Assembly: GCA_031841125.1 (NCBI GenBank)
Contig: CM063106.1
Location: 13,392,001 to 13,456,000 of the forward strand
Reading direction: 5' to 3'
DNA: 64,000 nucleotides
DNA from: Acanthococcus lagerstroemiae
Lineage: Eukaryota; Arthropoda; Insecta; Hemiptera; Eriococcidae
Notes under the pieces: generated by a model
What the model was told of the DNA's origin: nothing
What the model saw: the letters and a program-made list of their open reading frames with translations, nothing else
Databases searched by the model: none
Shown: in pieces, positions 1 to 11,649 of the stretch
How positions within the stretch are numbered: the stretch's first letter is position 1
How the letters are laid out: each line of letters starts with the position of its first letter
Made by a program: the position numbers and the translations under genes

Positions 1-148
1 ATGCTTTGAAAAATTTTATTCATTCAAAAAAATGAAAACGAATGTAACAAATCATAATTTAAAAAAGTTGTTAAATGAACGTAATGAAAACGAATGTGTA
101 ATACTTGCTGTAAAAAAATTCAAAAATAGGTAAGTAAAGTAAGCAAAA

Positions 149-454
149 TTATTTAAACGATTTTTTAGATTGTATATTTTTTTCTCGGAGGGGAGGGGGT
201 ACTGAGGTAGGGGGAAATGTTCCAATTTGGACAGCCGTAATGAAGAGCTTAGGGTACACATTGGGAGGAAGTTTATTTCGATTCAAATAAAGTTTACAAT
301 TCGAACAAGCACAACCAAAATTATCACTGATACTATCAAAACTTATTAATGAGCATACAGTTTTGAGAACATCAAGTAAGTACATCTGTTCGTCATAACT
401 TGGTAACTCAGCATTGTCATATTTGTAGAACGATCGAAAGATAATCTCCGCAAC
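149..454 (-). other. Possible exon-like open frame, unknown
   Basis: A minus-strand frame open for about 100 codons directly after a TAA at 455-457. It reads VAEIIFRSFYKYDNAELP near its start, contains a C-x-C-x2-C pattern (CACSNC), and has its first in-frame ATG at 385. It lies downstream of the spliced repeat described at 266-1199 and could be one of its exons, because part of the same nucleotide stretch (AGATTATCTTTC) recurs in copy B. No family is recognised and the frame may be fortuitous. Confidence 0.25.
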
Positions 455-1199
455 TTACGCATACAATCCATCCTTTTATACGCTGTACAACTTAACTCGA
501 TCCTTCATGAACATGCGGTTGACTGGCAGTAGAAAATACTGTTGAGTATCGATAAACAGAATACTCGTCAATAATCAATCATCCGCCGATTCGTAATCAT
601 TGGCAACAGATTACAGATTATACACTGTTATGTTAGCCTAGCGGAAGCTTCACTGCACAAAACCTGAAACAGAATACCAAAATTACCAATAATACCTACT
701 TTTATAATCCACATCGCATTATTACTTGGAAAATTCACTGATGAGTAATCTTACACTGGGACGTGCAACATCGCTACTGCATTAAGAATCTACTCATAAT
801 AAGACGAATTTTCTACTAGACATATTCTGCTTGACTCAGTTCAAAGGAATTCTACGCTTATCAAACTAAGAACCCATTTTATACGTGAGCGAACAGTTTA
901 CTTACCTCTTCTAAATCCATTGTAGGGTTTCTTTGTTTCTTTCAATTTTAAAAATCTTTTTCAATGGCACAGTACTCAATAGTTAACAATACGAACGCAA
1001 TAAGTGAAGAATAAGAATAAAGTCAAAATTGCTGCTTATCAGTTAGCACTTGTTATTATTTCTATTTTTCATTATTTTTTCATCTCCTTGCCTCTGTACA
1101 TCTGTGCATTGAAAATGATGCTTATACAGTCATGGTAGGGAAATGAGAAGTGAAGAAAAATAGTGATTGCAATAGGCTCGGCTACTCGAAGCCGACCCT
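266..1199 (-). other. Intron-containing gene-like repeat, copy A
   Basis: I do not recognise the product. On the minus strand a short first exon reads ATG GAT TTA GAA GAG (920 to 906) and is followed at once by GTAAG, a consensus 5' splice site. A polypyrimidine stretch ending in TTTCAG precedes position 663, giving a putative 242-bp intron (664-905). A second copy at 18300-18960 has both splice signals at matching places. Exon 2 of this copy stops after 11 codons (GTT TTG TGC ... TAA). Farther on, a frame of about 100 codons is open from 454 down to 149 and contains GCACSNCKLYLNRNKL. The 5' side ends near 1199 at GGGTCGGC, a motif also found at the ends of elements near 43.3-44.0 kb, so this may be an old DNA transposon with a spliced transposase. 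Expression and function are unknown. Confidence 0.45.
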
Positions 1200-1217
1200 T
1201 AAAACCGTATGGTTTTT

Positions 1218-1234
1218 GGGGTAAATTTTACCCC
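1218..1234. repeat. Short palindrome in a repeated motif
   Basis: GGGGTAAA and TTTACCCC form a perfect inverted repeat around one central T. A related motif with GGGGTCAAGTTTACCCC lies near 1406-1422, and both are followed by a CACTGTG/CAGTGTG-like sequence, so the interval 1205-1430 may be a small tandem or foldback repeat. No gene is seen here. Confidence 0.4.
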
Positions 1235-1430
1235 ACTGTGTCCTATTAGGTTTCTGAATAAACTCCACCGTGTGTCTCTCCAAATCACTCCACTCATTTG
1301 GTCACCTGTTTATCACTTGTTGGGTGTTACATACTTACATGATGTAGGGGCAACTCGAACTCAGAGCTCTTCTATCTCGGAAGTATCGATACTAAGATGT
1401 GTATTGGGGTCAAGTTTACCCCAGTGTGCC

Positions 1431-2937
1431 TTATACGAGTTAATCTATTTTGAATGCGATATCCTGAATCCGAATTAATGCTGGGTTAATTTGTTTTACT
1501 TCAATTATTAGAATAAGGGACATCGTCCTGAATTGAAAACTTACTCCAGCCAGGGCTACAGTTACATCAGTCACAGCCGTCAACATCTTCAGCAGCTGTA
1601 GTATTAAAGTATAAGGACTATAATATCTTTGCTCATACGCCACCTGTGCAGAGGACGATACCTTTGCTGGTATGCTACTTGATGCAGAAGACGATATACC
1701 TTAGCGGATGCACCACCCCAAGATGCAGTTGTGATTTAAATTCCGATAGTAGAAAGTTCAGTTGGGTCATCCAACATGTAACCGATAAGTGATAGAGAGA
1801 ATGCAAGATTTTTGAAAGCAGAACGTCTTAAATTGAACACTAAAAAGAGAGAAAATCTGATAATCTTAAGCAGACCTCTATGAATTCGTATATTTTAAGG
1901 AATTAAATTGTGAGAAGAAATTGATTGTAGGGAAATGAAATTACATACATTACTTTTCAGTTTTTTAATGCAGTATTTCTCGTTGGATTTCGGAAGAGCT
2001 TAGAAAATATAGCTGGAATGTCATAAAAATTACTTTTTTCTTTCTGTCCCATCTTGAAGTTCAAAAAGTTTTGTCAGAGATTGAATTAAATAGTTTACAG
2101 AAAATGTTAAGCTAAATCCAGTTTCGAATGAGACGTTTCATTCAGAAATAATGATATAATTTCATTTGACATAATCGAAAAATTAACACAGATATATCGT
2201 CATACGCCTACATAATTGACTTTCATCAAGCTGACATTCATATCAAACCGATCTATTAGGACTACAGAAACAGCCGAAATTGTATACTGCCAATTATGCT
2301 GATTAGGTCATTTGAACTTTTTAAAACATACGTGTAAAGCAAAATACAAAAAGGTAATATATCTGATGGAATATCCCTTTGCGCTTAGCAACTCATGTGA
2401 AAAGGGCTTCAACTAAAGTCGAATTTCCGAATGAGTTGAACGACTTTTCACATCGAAACTCAGAACTGAAAACGATTTTTTCGATTCACTGTTACAAAAA
2501 AAAAAAAATTTAACTGAGCACAAAGATTTTCAGTCCTTCCTGTGAAAAAAAAGAGACTAACAGTTTTCTTGTTTAGCCAACTGATATTGTCAAATTTGCC
2601 GAAAAAGTCCGACTTGGAAGATTCGTTGAGGTGTCACCCTCCCTCTTCTCTACGTCACTGGTTTTTTAATCAATAACTGTAACTGTTGCACTCATTATTC
2701 CGTGGTGTAAATAAAACCGTTCGTAGTTAATACTTTTTCTAATTTTTATTTTCTGTTTTTGTTTACAGGTAAGCGCTGCAAAATTATACAGACCAGTTAG
2801 TTAATAATGGTGGCGTATTAACCTCACGTATCTGAATTTCGGCGCAAATCGGCTCCACGTTGGTGGTGAGTTACTAAGTAAAGAAGATTGAGTCCAGCCG
2901 CTGCAGGGAAGGGCATTGTTACATGGATATGTTGTCC
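1431..2937. other. No gene recognised
   Basis: AT-rich sequence with homopolymer A runs (for example near 2497-2508). I see no coding region, RNA gene or repeat with recognisable ends. Confidence 0.5.
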
Positions 2938-3235
2938 AGGGACGCGCATGCCCACATTCCAATGCCTTCTCTAGGTACCAGTTGTACAATTGTGAGTTAT
3001 CGTTAACTCGAGGTTAGAGTTGATTGGTCGAACAGCGAGCTAACTATCACGTGATAACGTGATAGTTAACTTTCTATTGTACAACTAGCCCTAGTCGTTC
3101 ATCCCCGGCGTCGCTTGGCATTCTTCGTGTCGGCCGGTCGAAACATGATGGATCGAATGACCGCGTAGAGGAATAAGCAATTACATCACAATGGTAACGC
3201 TTTTCTGCGGAATTTTCTCTTTCGCGTGGTGATGA
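2938..3235 (+). repeat. Dispersed repeat family X, copy A (interrupted)
   Basis: The flanks of the insertion at 2975-3090 match a second copy at 31790-32005. Shared blocks include CCACATTCCAAT-CCTTCTCTAG before the insertion and GAATGACCGCG, GGTAACG and TTTCTCTTTC after it. The family is not recognised and has no coding potential I can see. The second copy lacks the insertion and so shows the pre-insertion state. Confidence 0.6.
2975..3090. mobile_element. 116-bp MITE-like insertion with CTAG duplication
   Basis: The insert is flanked by CTAG at 2971-2974 and 3091-3094. The related repeat at 31793-32005 has a single CTAG (31822-31825) at the same place. The ends form an inverted repeat sharing AGTTGTACAAT, starting GGTACC on the left and GGGCT on the right strand. 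The interior holds a perfect 12-bp-arm hairpin (TAACTATCACGT, loop GATA). There is no coding capacity, so mobilisation would need a transposase from elsewhere. The superfamily is not assigned. Confidence 0.65.
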
Positions 3236-3954
3236 TAGAAACAAATTTGTTTCCAGAAGGCGGGGATGACTTTGTGTATTCCATTAGATTTTGCATCTGA
3301 CTTTATTCTGTTTCCAAAACATGAATTTAACGCATAAAATTTGAACTTCTAGCTTGAATTGAGATTGGATCAGAAATATGCTGCAATTTCTTAAATGAGT
3401 GACCTGAAAGTTTGCTATAATTCCGTATGCGGTTTGATTTTACAAAAGTAAGACAAGGCAATTTGCCAATATCAAGCTTAAAATTATGATGTTATGACCC
3501 CATTCGGATGACCCGCTAAACTCCTTTTCTCAGCACCTTCCTGTTTAACATTTGGAAGATACTGAAACTCTGGATGAGTGATCTCTCAATGCAGGTTTGA
3601 TTCCTTGCAGCGAAAAGCTAATGAACCGGTTTCATCTCTTTCCCCGCAACATTCCAGCGAATAGAGCGACCACAGTACTAATCGAAGTGGATAGCTAGCG
3701 TTTTGTGCAGTTTATTGCTAGTTCTTAGTAACAGTTCATCGTACTCGCAAAACAGGTTACTACCCGTATCTAGAGTATTACTAATGCCCCGTTGTGGTTT
3801 CTAGTCCCTGAGAGAACATTTTGTGAGGCATGTGGCTACTAAATAGGAATCACCCACGCATACGTTTTCGGCACAAAAAAGGAAATACTTCAATGCAACA
3901 ATCCTCAAAACAAGTATCAATGCGTCAAATCTGTCAGTTTTTCAACGCAACATT
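3236..3954. other. No gene recognised
   Basis: No coding region or recognisable repeat boundary seen in this stretch. Confidence 0.4.
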
Positions 3955-4200
3955 ACTATCAACTTTGATACAGAATTCGATACAGAAGTCCAGTCACTGT
4001 GTAGACATCGACTTTGGATCGAATTGTGCATCGACTTTGATGCGGACGTCCATCTAAAAGTTGATATTGGAATAGTAACTCCACTTTTGTATCGGATTCT
4101 GTATTAGATTCGACCACAATGTCATATCGGAAAAGTGACTTGAACACTTGAAGGTCGACGAAATAGTTGATTTTTATGTCGATCGTGTTATAAGGGACCA
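3955..4200. mobile_element. Foldback element family, copy A
   Basis: Partly self-complementary sequence built from GATACAGAATTCGATACA and its complement (CTTTTGTATCGGATTCTG), ending in TCGATCGTGTTATAAGGGACCAC. A second, better-preserved copy lies at 52490-52750. There is no coding content. It is best read as a decayed non-autonomous foldback or MITE element. Confidence 0.45.
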
Positions 4201-7200
4201 CAGGGAAAGAAATAGCGAGCGATCCCAGCTAATGTCCCATGAAAGCTTAGTGACTGAAAATCACCCGGTTGCTACACCCTAATATAGGGTGGAAAATATT
4301 GAGAAGTAAAATGTTTTAGTCCCCTTTTAAAGGAGACGATATTTGCCATACAGAGCTTGCTGACAGTGTAGCACTTTGCTAAGTAGCATCTCATGGAATT
4401 AAAATCGAAAATTTGACGTTTTTGACCTTCACCGTGTATTTCGACTCCGTCGAAAAATTGAGTTTTCTAACTTGAGCTACCACTTGTGTGCAAATCAAGC
4501 TGACCAGATCATAAAAGAGTCAAAACGAAGAAAATTATTACATCTCTCTTGTTCACGTAATCATACGTATTGGTAACGAGAGGATGTAAGTTTCTGTTTT
4601 TTGAGTTTTTTAGGGATGGGGGGGGGGATTTTATAAAGATTGTGCAGGAGTATATTGAGAAGGCAAGCGAAAAATCTATCAGTCAACATGTTCGGCGAGA
4701 ATATTGTCGGCGATAATTGAATTCTAGCCGTGACTCCTTCAACTGCCGAGCACGCAGCTCTAACGGATCCGGTGTTGAGCGAGTGGCAGGTAGCACGCTA
4801 TACGGTATTCGACGCTCTCTCCAGACGGTCGTTATCACGTTATCAGTCGTCTGGTGCACCGATGAATTTTACAAACCAGCTAATTCGCATAAAATTGCTT
4901 TCGCTATCCTCGCTTCTCGAATTCGGGCTAGTGCTGAAAATATAACAAACCCTATTTTCCCGACCTCGAAAAATAATGTACTTTTTATTCAGCCTTGTAA
5001 CTGGGAGTATATGTATAGCAATCAAGGGAGAAAAATACCCTAGTTTCGTATATATGTATACTGCGTAATAGGAATATTTCCGCTCTCATTCCTATATACG
5101 AGTTCGCGGCGCATTTTGCACGTCTACCCGAAATTACCAGCTGGAGAATTTCACGAGAGCGAAAAGAAAGAAAGAGGAGAGAAGAAAAAAACTTTCGAGT
5201 TTTTCCTTCCTTCGTTCTATACACGCGTAATCAGAAAAGAAATGAAGAAAGGAAAAAATGTTGAAATTGCGAGGAATATTTATTAAATAAAGAATAAAAG
5301 GAATTGTGTATACGTAAGAAAGTTATTAATTTTCCGTAGTGGAAACATCTATTTCGTGTTGTGAAAAACAGTGATAAGGGGTATGAGCAGAATTTTTTCC
5401 TTCAGTATCGACGGGCAAATAATTTCGTTTTTCTTTGCGGCGGAATCTCGGTCCGTATTTTCAATTTCACATTTTTGTACTTCTGAGCTCGTATTCTGTT
5501 TATTCGTTCATTACGATTTATTAGTACTGTGTTATTATAAGAAGAGACATAACCTTGTTCGGATTACGGATGTTTATCCGAATAAACGTAGAGAGCGAAG
5601 ATTTTTATGAATAGGTGCTGGTGTAGATTCTCCGGTTTCAGATGTAAGTAGGAAGCGGGGCGATGCTCTTGATTCTCACTTGTAAATAATGTTAAACACC
5701 CTAGCAGTATAATTAGATGTATGTACATATGATTGTATACTATAGCATCTACTTCATTAGTAAAAATGGTTACGTCTTCGTACCTTTAAATTATATTAAC
5801 AGCTGTTTACACTCACACCAGCAAAACGCAAAGTATTAATGTATCAGGATCATACTTTCAGGGATGGGAGGGAATTACACTAGACAAAACGACTTTTGAA
5901 ACTTTCCTTGTATATGTTTAACGTTTGATTACCCCTACCGTCTTAACAGAGGCCTAGCTACGACCCTGGTATGTACACACCATCTTATTTGCAGAAATTT
6001 GGCCAGTATTCGTTCTCTGTGCAATTTGATGATAATCTAGTGATTTTATGTTGGGAGCTTCCTGTAACATTGTGTAAGTTCCTGTTTTCTTTTGGTAGCT
6101 GATCTGGAACAAAACGACGGACAACTATTAATCCAGTCTCATTCTACCTACCACAAGTACTTAAAATAAGTTTTATGGAACGCTTAAGTTACCTGATTGT
6201 GTGCGTGCTCGATTCACCCCCATCATCTGACTCTTTTGCATTGAACAAAACAGTTTCGCCTTGATCAAGACTAGCTGAAATGTTTTCATAAAGAAGGACT
6301 TATTTTTCAATCTTAATAAAGCAGAGTGACAGCACAGTCGTGTGCGTGTGCTGCCGGTTGCGATTATACCTGAGGTTTAGTTGTTTTTTTTGAAATTTTG
6401 TACAAGAGAGAGAGTTTCCAACCAAATTTACCGTATACTTGTATAAGCAAAATTGAAGGGGAAAAAAACAAAAAAAAAAAAACTTCTTACTTGTACAATT
6501 TTGCTAAACAACTACTCAGTTAGGCAATTCAGAAGAAGTTACGTTCTGGAAGGTGCCGCTGCCGCGCAGGTCCGGCAGTGGGAGCAATTTTTCCTCCCAA
6601 AGTAAAATATTAATAGAAAAAATGCTTCAAAAATAGGAGCCCAAGGGAAATTCGTACATCCAAACATGCCTGCAGAAGTGTTGTTGAGTCAAACAAGCTT
6701 AAAACAAATATGAAAGAGTCTTGAACATGTAAGTGAGTCTTGAAGGGGTTTTCAGAGTCTGAAAAAGTCTGGAACACGTTATCAGTGGTCTTAAATGAAT
6801 ACAGCAAACGTTTTGAAAAGTCTTGAATACCTGTTCATATAACTGTTCCAAATGAGCCTGGAACTTGGGAGACAAAGAAAAGTACGCCAGGCAGCTGGCT
6901 AAGAGCTCCCAGCTTCATCGTAAACCCTCTCTGTGGAAAGGAATAGCAATTTTAATTACGTATTCACAAACTGCTGGTTCGTCTTGGGCTTCGTACCAGT
7001 TCCAATCAAGTTGGGATGAACCATAAAGTCTTAAAGGAATTTCAAAGTGTTTCAGAAGTCTTGATTAAGTCTCATAGAGGGTTTTAAGGGATACATTTTG
7101 AGAATGATCCCCCTCTCCTTCATAACTACCAAAGATATAATTTTTAGCCCGGACCTCCAAGCGATGGCATATGAAATCACAGAAAACGAGAGTGTGTAAA

Positions 7201-7998
7201 AAGCGCGTGTTTTGATTGACCGATAGAATCAATAAGTTTTGCGAGTGCTAAACATAAACTGTAACTGAACTAAACGAATGTCCTGCCTGATCGATCGTGG
7301 GAGAAAAAAGGAGAGTGAGTAATGAGAATAATAAGAAGAAGAACGTCGCTTAGAAAAGATCATGTATAGGAAGTCAGGTATGCAGATGATAAAAGACATT
7401 CCCGAGTACTACGTAGAAAGTAGCCAACCAGGACGATTTACGCGAAAATATACATTGGGAGGACGGGGTCTTCGTACACCTATTGGACTGGTGCTGTGTG
7501 TACAGTATTTTACGTTTACAAGTGAAAATTGCAAGCATTGCCTCAGAGGTTGGTAAATTTTGTATAGGATCTTTGCGGCAAATTCTATGGAGAACAACCT
7601 TTGTTTGAAACCTTTTCCCGTATTCTCGATATTTGAGAACAGCAGAAAAATCAGGTTTGAGCCACTATATTTGCCCTTGGGATTGGGTAGGGGGTCAAAG
7701 CACTGCTCAGATTTGTTTCAACGTTGAATGTATTAATCAGTATGATGATATAACTATGTGTACAAATTTTCAGCTTTCTAGTTGCATTTTCAACATGACT
7801 GAAAATTTTCAAAATTCTTAGAGCTATTTTGTTTTTTTAAACGGAAAAATACCGCCGTCAAATTGTCATAGCATATGTACCGGACCTCTGACTATAATCT
7901 ACGAAAAACTAGCCAAATATATGTACAGCTATTTTGGGTAATTTGTTCGTAAATTTCAAAATTTTGAAATAAATTGATTTTTTTTAGGCGATAATTTT
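4201..7998. other. No gene recognised; unique and low-complexity sequence
   Basis: The stretch 4700-5240 is CpG-richer and looks unique, but no frame there has domain-level support. A G run lies at about 4617-4628 and A runs at 6463-6482. Around 6690-7090 there are many imperfect AGTCTTGA-type repeats, which recur at 30880-31400 and 62040-62200. No RNA gene was seen. Confidence 0.45.
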
Positions 7999-8775
7999 AG
8001 ATATATGGTGCGATCCTTGAAGCCCTAGGATAAGTCGGAAAACAAAATGTTGCGAAAACAGCAGAAATGTAAAAAAATCTGAAATATTATGGAAAATAGG
8101 AATTGGATTGTTTTTTGATAGTTTGTGGTGTGTACTTTCTCATAGAGTGATTCATTTCACCAGAAACCGTCTCTTCTCGTGATAGTTAGCGGTGTGAAGT
8201 GTTTGTTTGTTATTTTTGAAGCCCCAGGATAAGTAGCAAGACGTGCGAAATGAGTTATCAGTGTTATCACGATCTTTTATCGTCGGTTGAATGGTTATTG
8301 CGACGTTCGTGATTGTGACGAGTTGATCTAATCAAAAAATTAGTTTAAAAGTGTAAAAATGGACGAAACAATCTCTAGCATAAATCCACATTAGTATGCT
8401 TCATACTTTTTCCCCTTTTGTTCGTATAGATGGACTTCGAAAATGTGTTTTAATTCCAGATTCACATTCTAGAGAATCTGAGGATCATTTTTCACCATTC
8501 AAGTACGAAATTTGGTTAAAAACTGATTTTTTGGCTGTTATTCCTTCTTTGAAATTTTCAAACGTGTTTACTCGTATCTAAAAACGTTATATTATTTGAA
8601 ATATTTGAAGGTTGCGAACTTTAATGCGACGTGCAGAAGCGAATTTTGAGTCAGTCGACTTCAAACTTATTGCAGATTACTCGGGAACGTCCGGAGAATC
8701 CGAATATGCCAAAAACTCCAACAAAATTCTTCCGACTTATCCTAGGGTTTCACAGATCGCATAACATAGCATATC
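7999..8775. mobile_element. Element with ~45-bp inverted ends
   Basis: The left end carries GCGATCCTTGAAGCCCTAGG then ATAAGTCGGAA. The reverse complement of the right end carries GCGATCTGTGAAACCCTAGG then ATAAGTCGGAA, so the ends are inverted copies about 0.78 kb apart. A third partial copy of the core (GCCCCAGGATAAGTAGC) lies inside near 8220. A short start-like ATG GAC GAA ACA ATC near 8359 meets a stop after 11 codons. No transposase domain is recognised. A TATCGATA motif lies just outside at 8877-8884. Confidence 0.5.
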
Positions 8776-11640
8776 TTTAATTTCAAAAGAAGCTTTTGTG
8801 CATCTTCGCAGCTCTATTTGTTACTGAGATGCAGCGAAAGTTTGATTGTGGTTGAGGAGAGCCGCCATTTATAAAAAATATCGATAACTAGAGAACGGAG
8901 CGGAACTTTTCAAAACAAGTGTACAGGCATACTAAGTATGCAATAAAAAACTTGAAATGTATTTTTGTCCTTCGTTGTTGGCCTACATTTTTACATAATA
9001 TATGAACTCGAAATTCATCCTTCCCTCCGAGTTGTATTAGGACGTCTGTTACTTATGGGATAGAATAGAACTTCTCTCTCCCTGCAAGTTTGGTTAGAAT
9101 CGGAGGGGTCGATTGCTACGGCTGTGCGAAGTGGTTGTGGAATGATCCAATGGAAATGTAATAATTGTTTGCTCTCTTCGTTCGGGAGTGTATACGCTTT
9201 CTCCCTGATTTTTAGTTATTTACCTCAGGCTCCGTCATTTCTTTGAGCAGCCCTCATCAGAGTCACTAACAAATGTAAACAAATGTACTTATTTTCTCTA
9301 AGCGTACCTTTTGATTAATAATGTAGTAGAATGTATGGCATCTGCCAAACAGGGAAATTTATATTCTCACTTCCCTCATGTTGGTAGATTGAAAATACTG
9401 TTATCATGCTCTTCACATTGAACAAATTTATCGATTTGCATCATATAACCTATTGAGACGGTAACACCTGAAATTTAATTAGTATAAACAAAGTTTAGGT
9501 GAATGTAATCTCTCAATCATGGACAAAATTGATCGCGTGTTTAGATCAGATACACGATTATAAACATTCAAAGCATTCAAAACTAAAAACAAAACCTGTC
9601 CTGTCCCTCAAATGAATAAGGGCTCATAATGAAGTTGAAAACTGGCTGTATATGAAGAGAAATTTTTCGCTATGTGAACCAGAATCTGTGAATGTTTGGA
9701 ATTTATTCATGAAAACCACCCAGTTTAACGGGGGCGGGGGGGCATGTCTGAAAAAAGGGGAACATGTCCCGGATTACAATTTCCTATCAGCTGTAGAACT
9801 AATAGTTAATAAGTCCCTTGTGTAGTAGTTGGAAGCTAAGAGTACAGTACAGCTAAGAGCTACGAGAAAAAAAATATCGAAATACTTTATCCATAACTCG
9901 CAATAACTATTGTTGTTTTCCAACAGTTCCATTATATGCTATCAATAGTGCCCAAAATCCTTTAAAAAATCGATATATCGACAGTATTATCGATAATCAT
10001 CGCATCGCTGTTTACTACAAAATATTATTGTCGAGCTGAATGACGTATTTACGGGGAATGGAGTATGCAATTTCATATGCATGCAAGTAGTGATGAACAT
10101 GCAGGGTGTAAAAAGGTAGGCGGAAGTCGTACCATATTTTTTCTGAACAAGTGGGATCGACGCGGAGTAAACGATGAACTTTGAAGTGAAAGAATCTATT
10201 TCGTTTTGGGGAAAAAATTTTCATTCCTCAAAAAAAGGGGGCTCGAATTTAACACCAACTTTGGAATCTTGAATCGGAAAGGTCACGAATAAAAAATATT
10301 AAAGTAGGAGTTGTTTGGGTCACTGATTTTGAATATCACATCAGATTTTTGATCTCCCCCCCCTGACTTGTGCACAAAATTCTAAATTTTGGACCCAAAA
10401 TGGGCAAAATTAAATTGGCATAATGAGTTGAAAGAAGTTTCACAGTAGGTTTTTCTCGGTCGCTGTTTTCATGGCATCAGATTTTAATGTTTCTGATGTA
10501 GGTTTAATAATCAAAATTTCTGACCAAAAATGGTCAAACGTATTTTCACTCGAAAAGTTGAATAAATTACTAGTTTTGTGGGGGTGTGGGAAAGTTGCCG
10601 ATTTTGTATTGCATCACACTTTATTTGGCATCGATTTCAACGTTTTCACTACATTTAAAAATTGACTAACGCTGCAAATTTTGACCCCTACCAGTGAAAT
10701 GTCATCTTGTGGAAGAGGGGGAGTCAATTTTGATTTGGAAAATCAAATTAAGTAGTCTGATAATTTTTTGTTAGTAACATTTGAATTATTTCATTACAAT
10801 TTGCATCAGTTATGGGGGAAAACTTTTTTCATTATTCATAACCATAAGACCATAACCCAGCTGGCTCTTCTGTCTGGGCCTAGATTCTTTAATCTACATA
10901 AATAACATTCCTCATCACTATATTAATACCCCCCCCCCCCGAGTGTCACAGTAAATAGAAAAGATACCAACATTTCCCTATACAGTTTTGTACTAAGTGT
11001 AATTTGTTTTGTAAAAATCATATTCATTACCACAACTGTCATCTTGCATCTCATTCGCATCGGTATACGTCATAGTTCGGGGAATATGGCTAAAATGTTA
11101 CCAGACGGCTTCAGATTCCGTAATGTAATGAGATTGTTGCCTTCTACCCGGTGGTAGGGAAATGGTAACTCGAAACTTGGGGTTCCCTTTTCCTTAATGT
11201 TGAAGGAATGAAAAACTCAAAACCGATGTACCACTTCTCGAATAATTATGATGAAATGTTTGAGACTCTAGAATATTGGGACCGAGCAAATTAATTTTAG
11301 CCTAGCATTATATCTATTATATATAGCGTACGTTTTGATCGATGATCTCTGTGCAGACTGAACGGATTGCCTTCAACAATGTTTCAAATGAAAGTCTGAG
11401 TTCCCGAGAAGGTTTATGACAAACAATATTGCGGAAAAGTTCATTCCTTCAGCTGTAATAAAAGCTTTAAAGTTGTTTTGTCTCTGTGTGTATGTGTGAG
11501 TGTTCCGCGCGCTTACCCCGGCATTGTAAACGCGTGTTAGTGTGATCAGTGTGACCAGTAAGAAGTATTTTATATAACACATCGTGAATATAGAACGATC
11601 AGGGTTTCTTTCATCTAAAAGCGTCTCAGTGTACATACTG
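8776..11640. other. No gene recognised
   Basis: AT-rich non-coding sequence with a G-rich run near 9730-9742 and C runs near 10358 and 10928. A TATCGATA-type DRE-like octamer sits within a palindromic stretch near 9985-9996 (ATTATCGATAAT). No supported gene. Confidence 0.45.
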
Positions 11641-11649
11641 CGGTTGATC

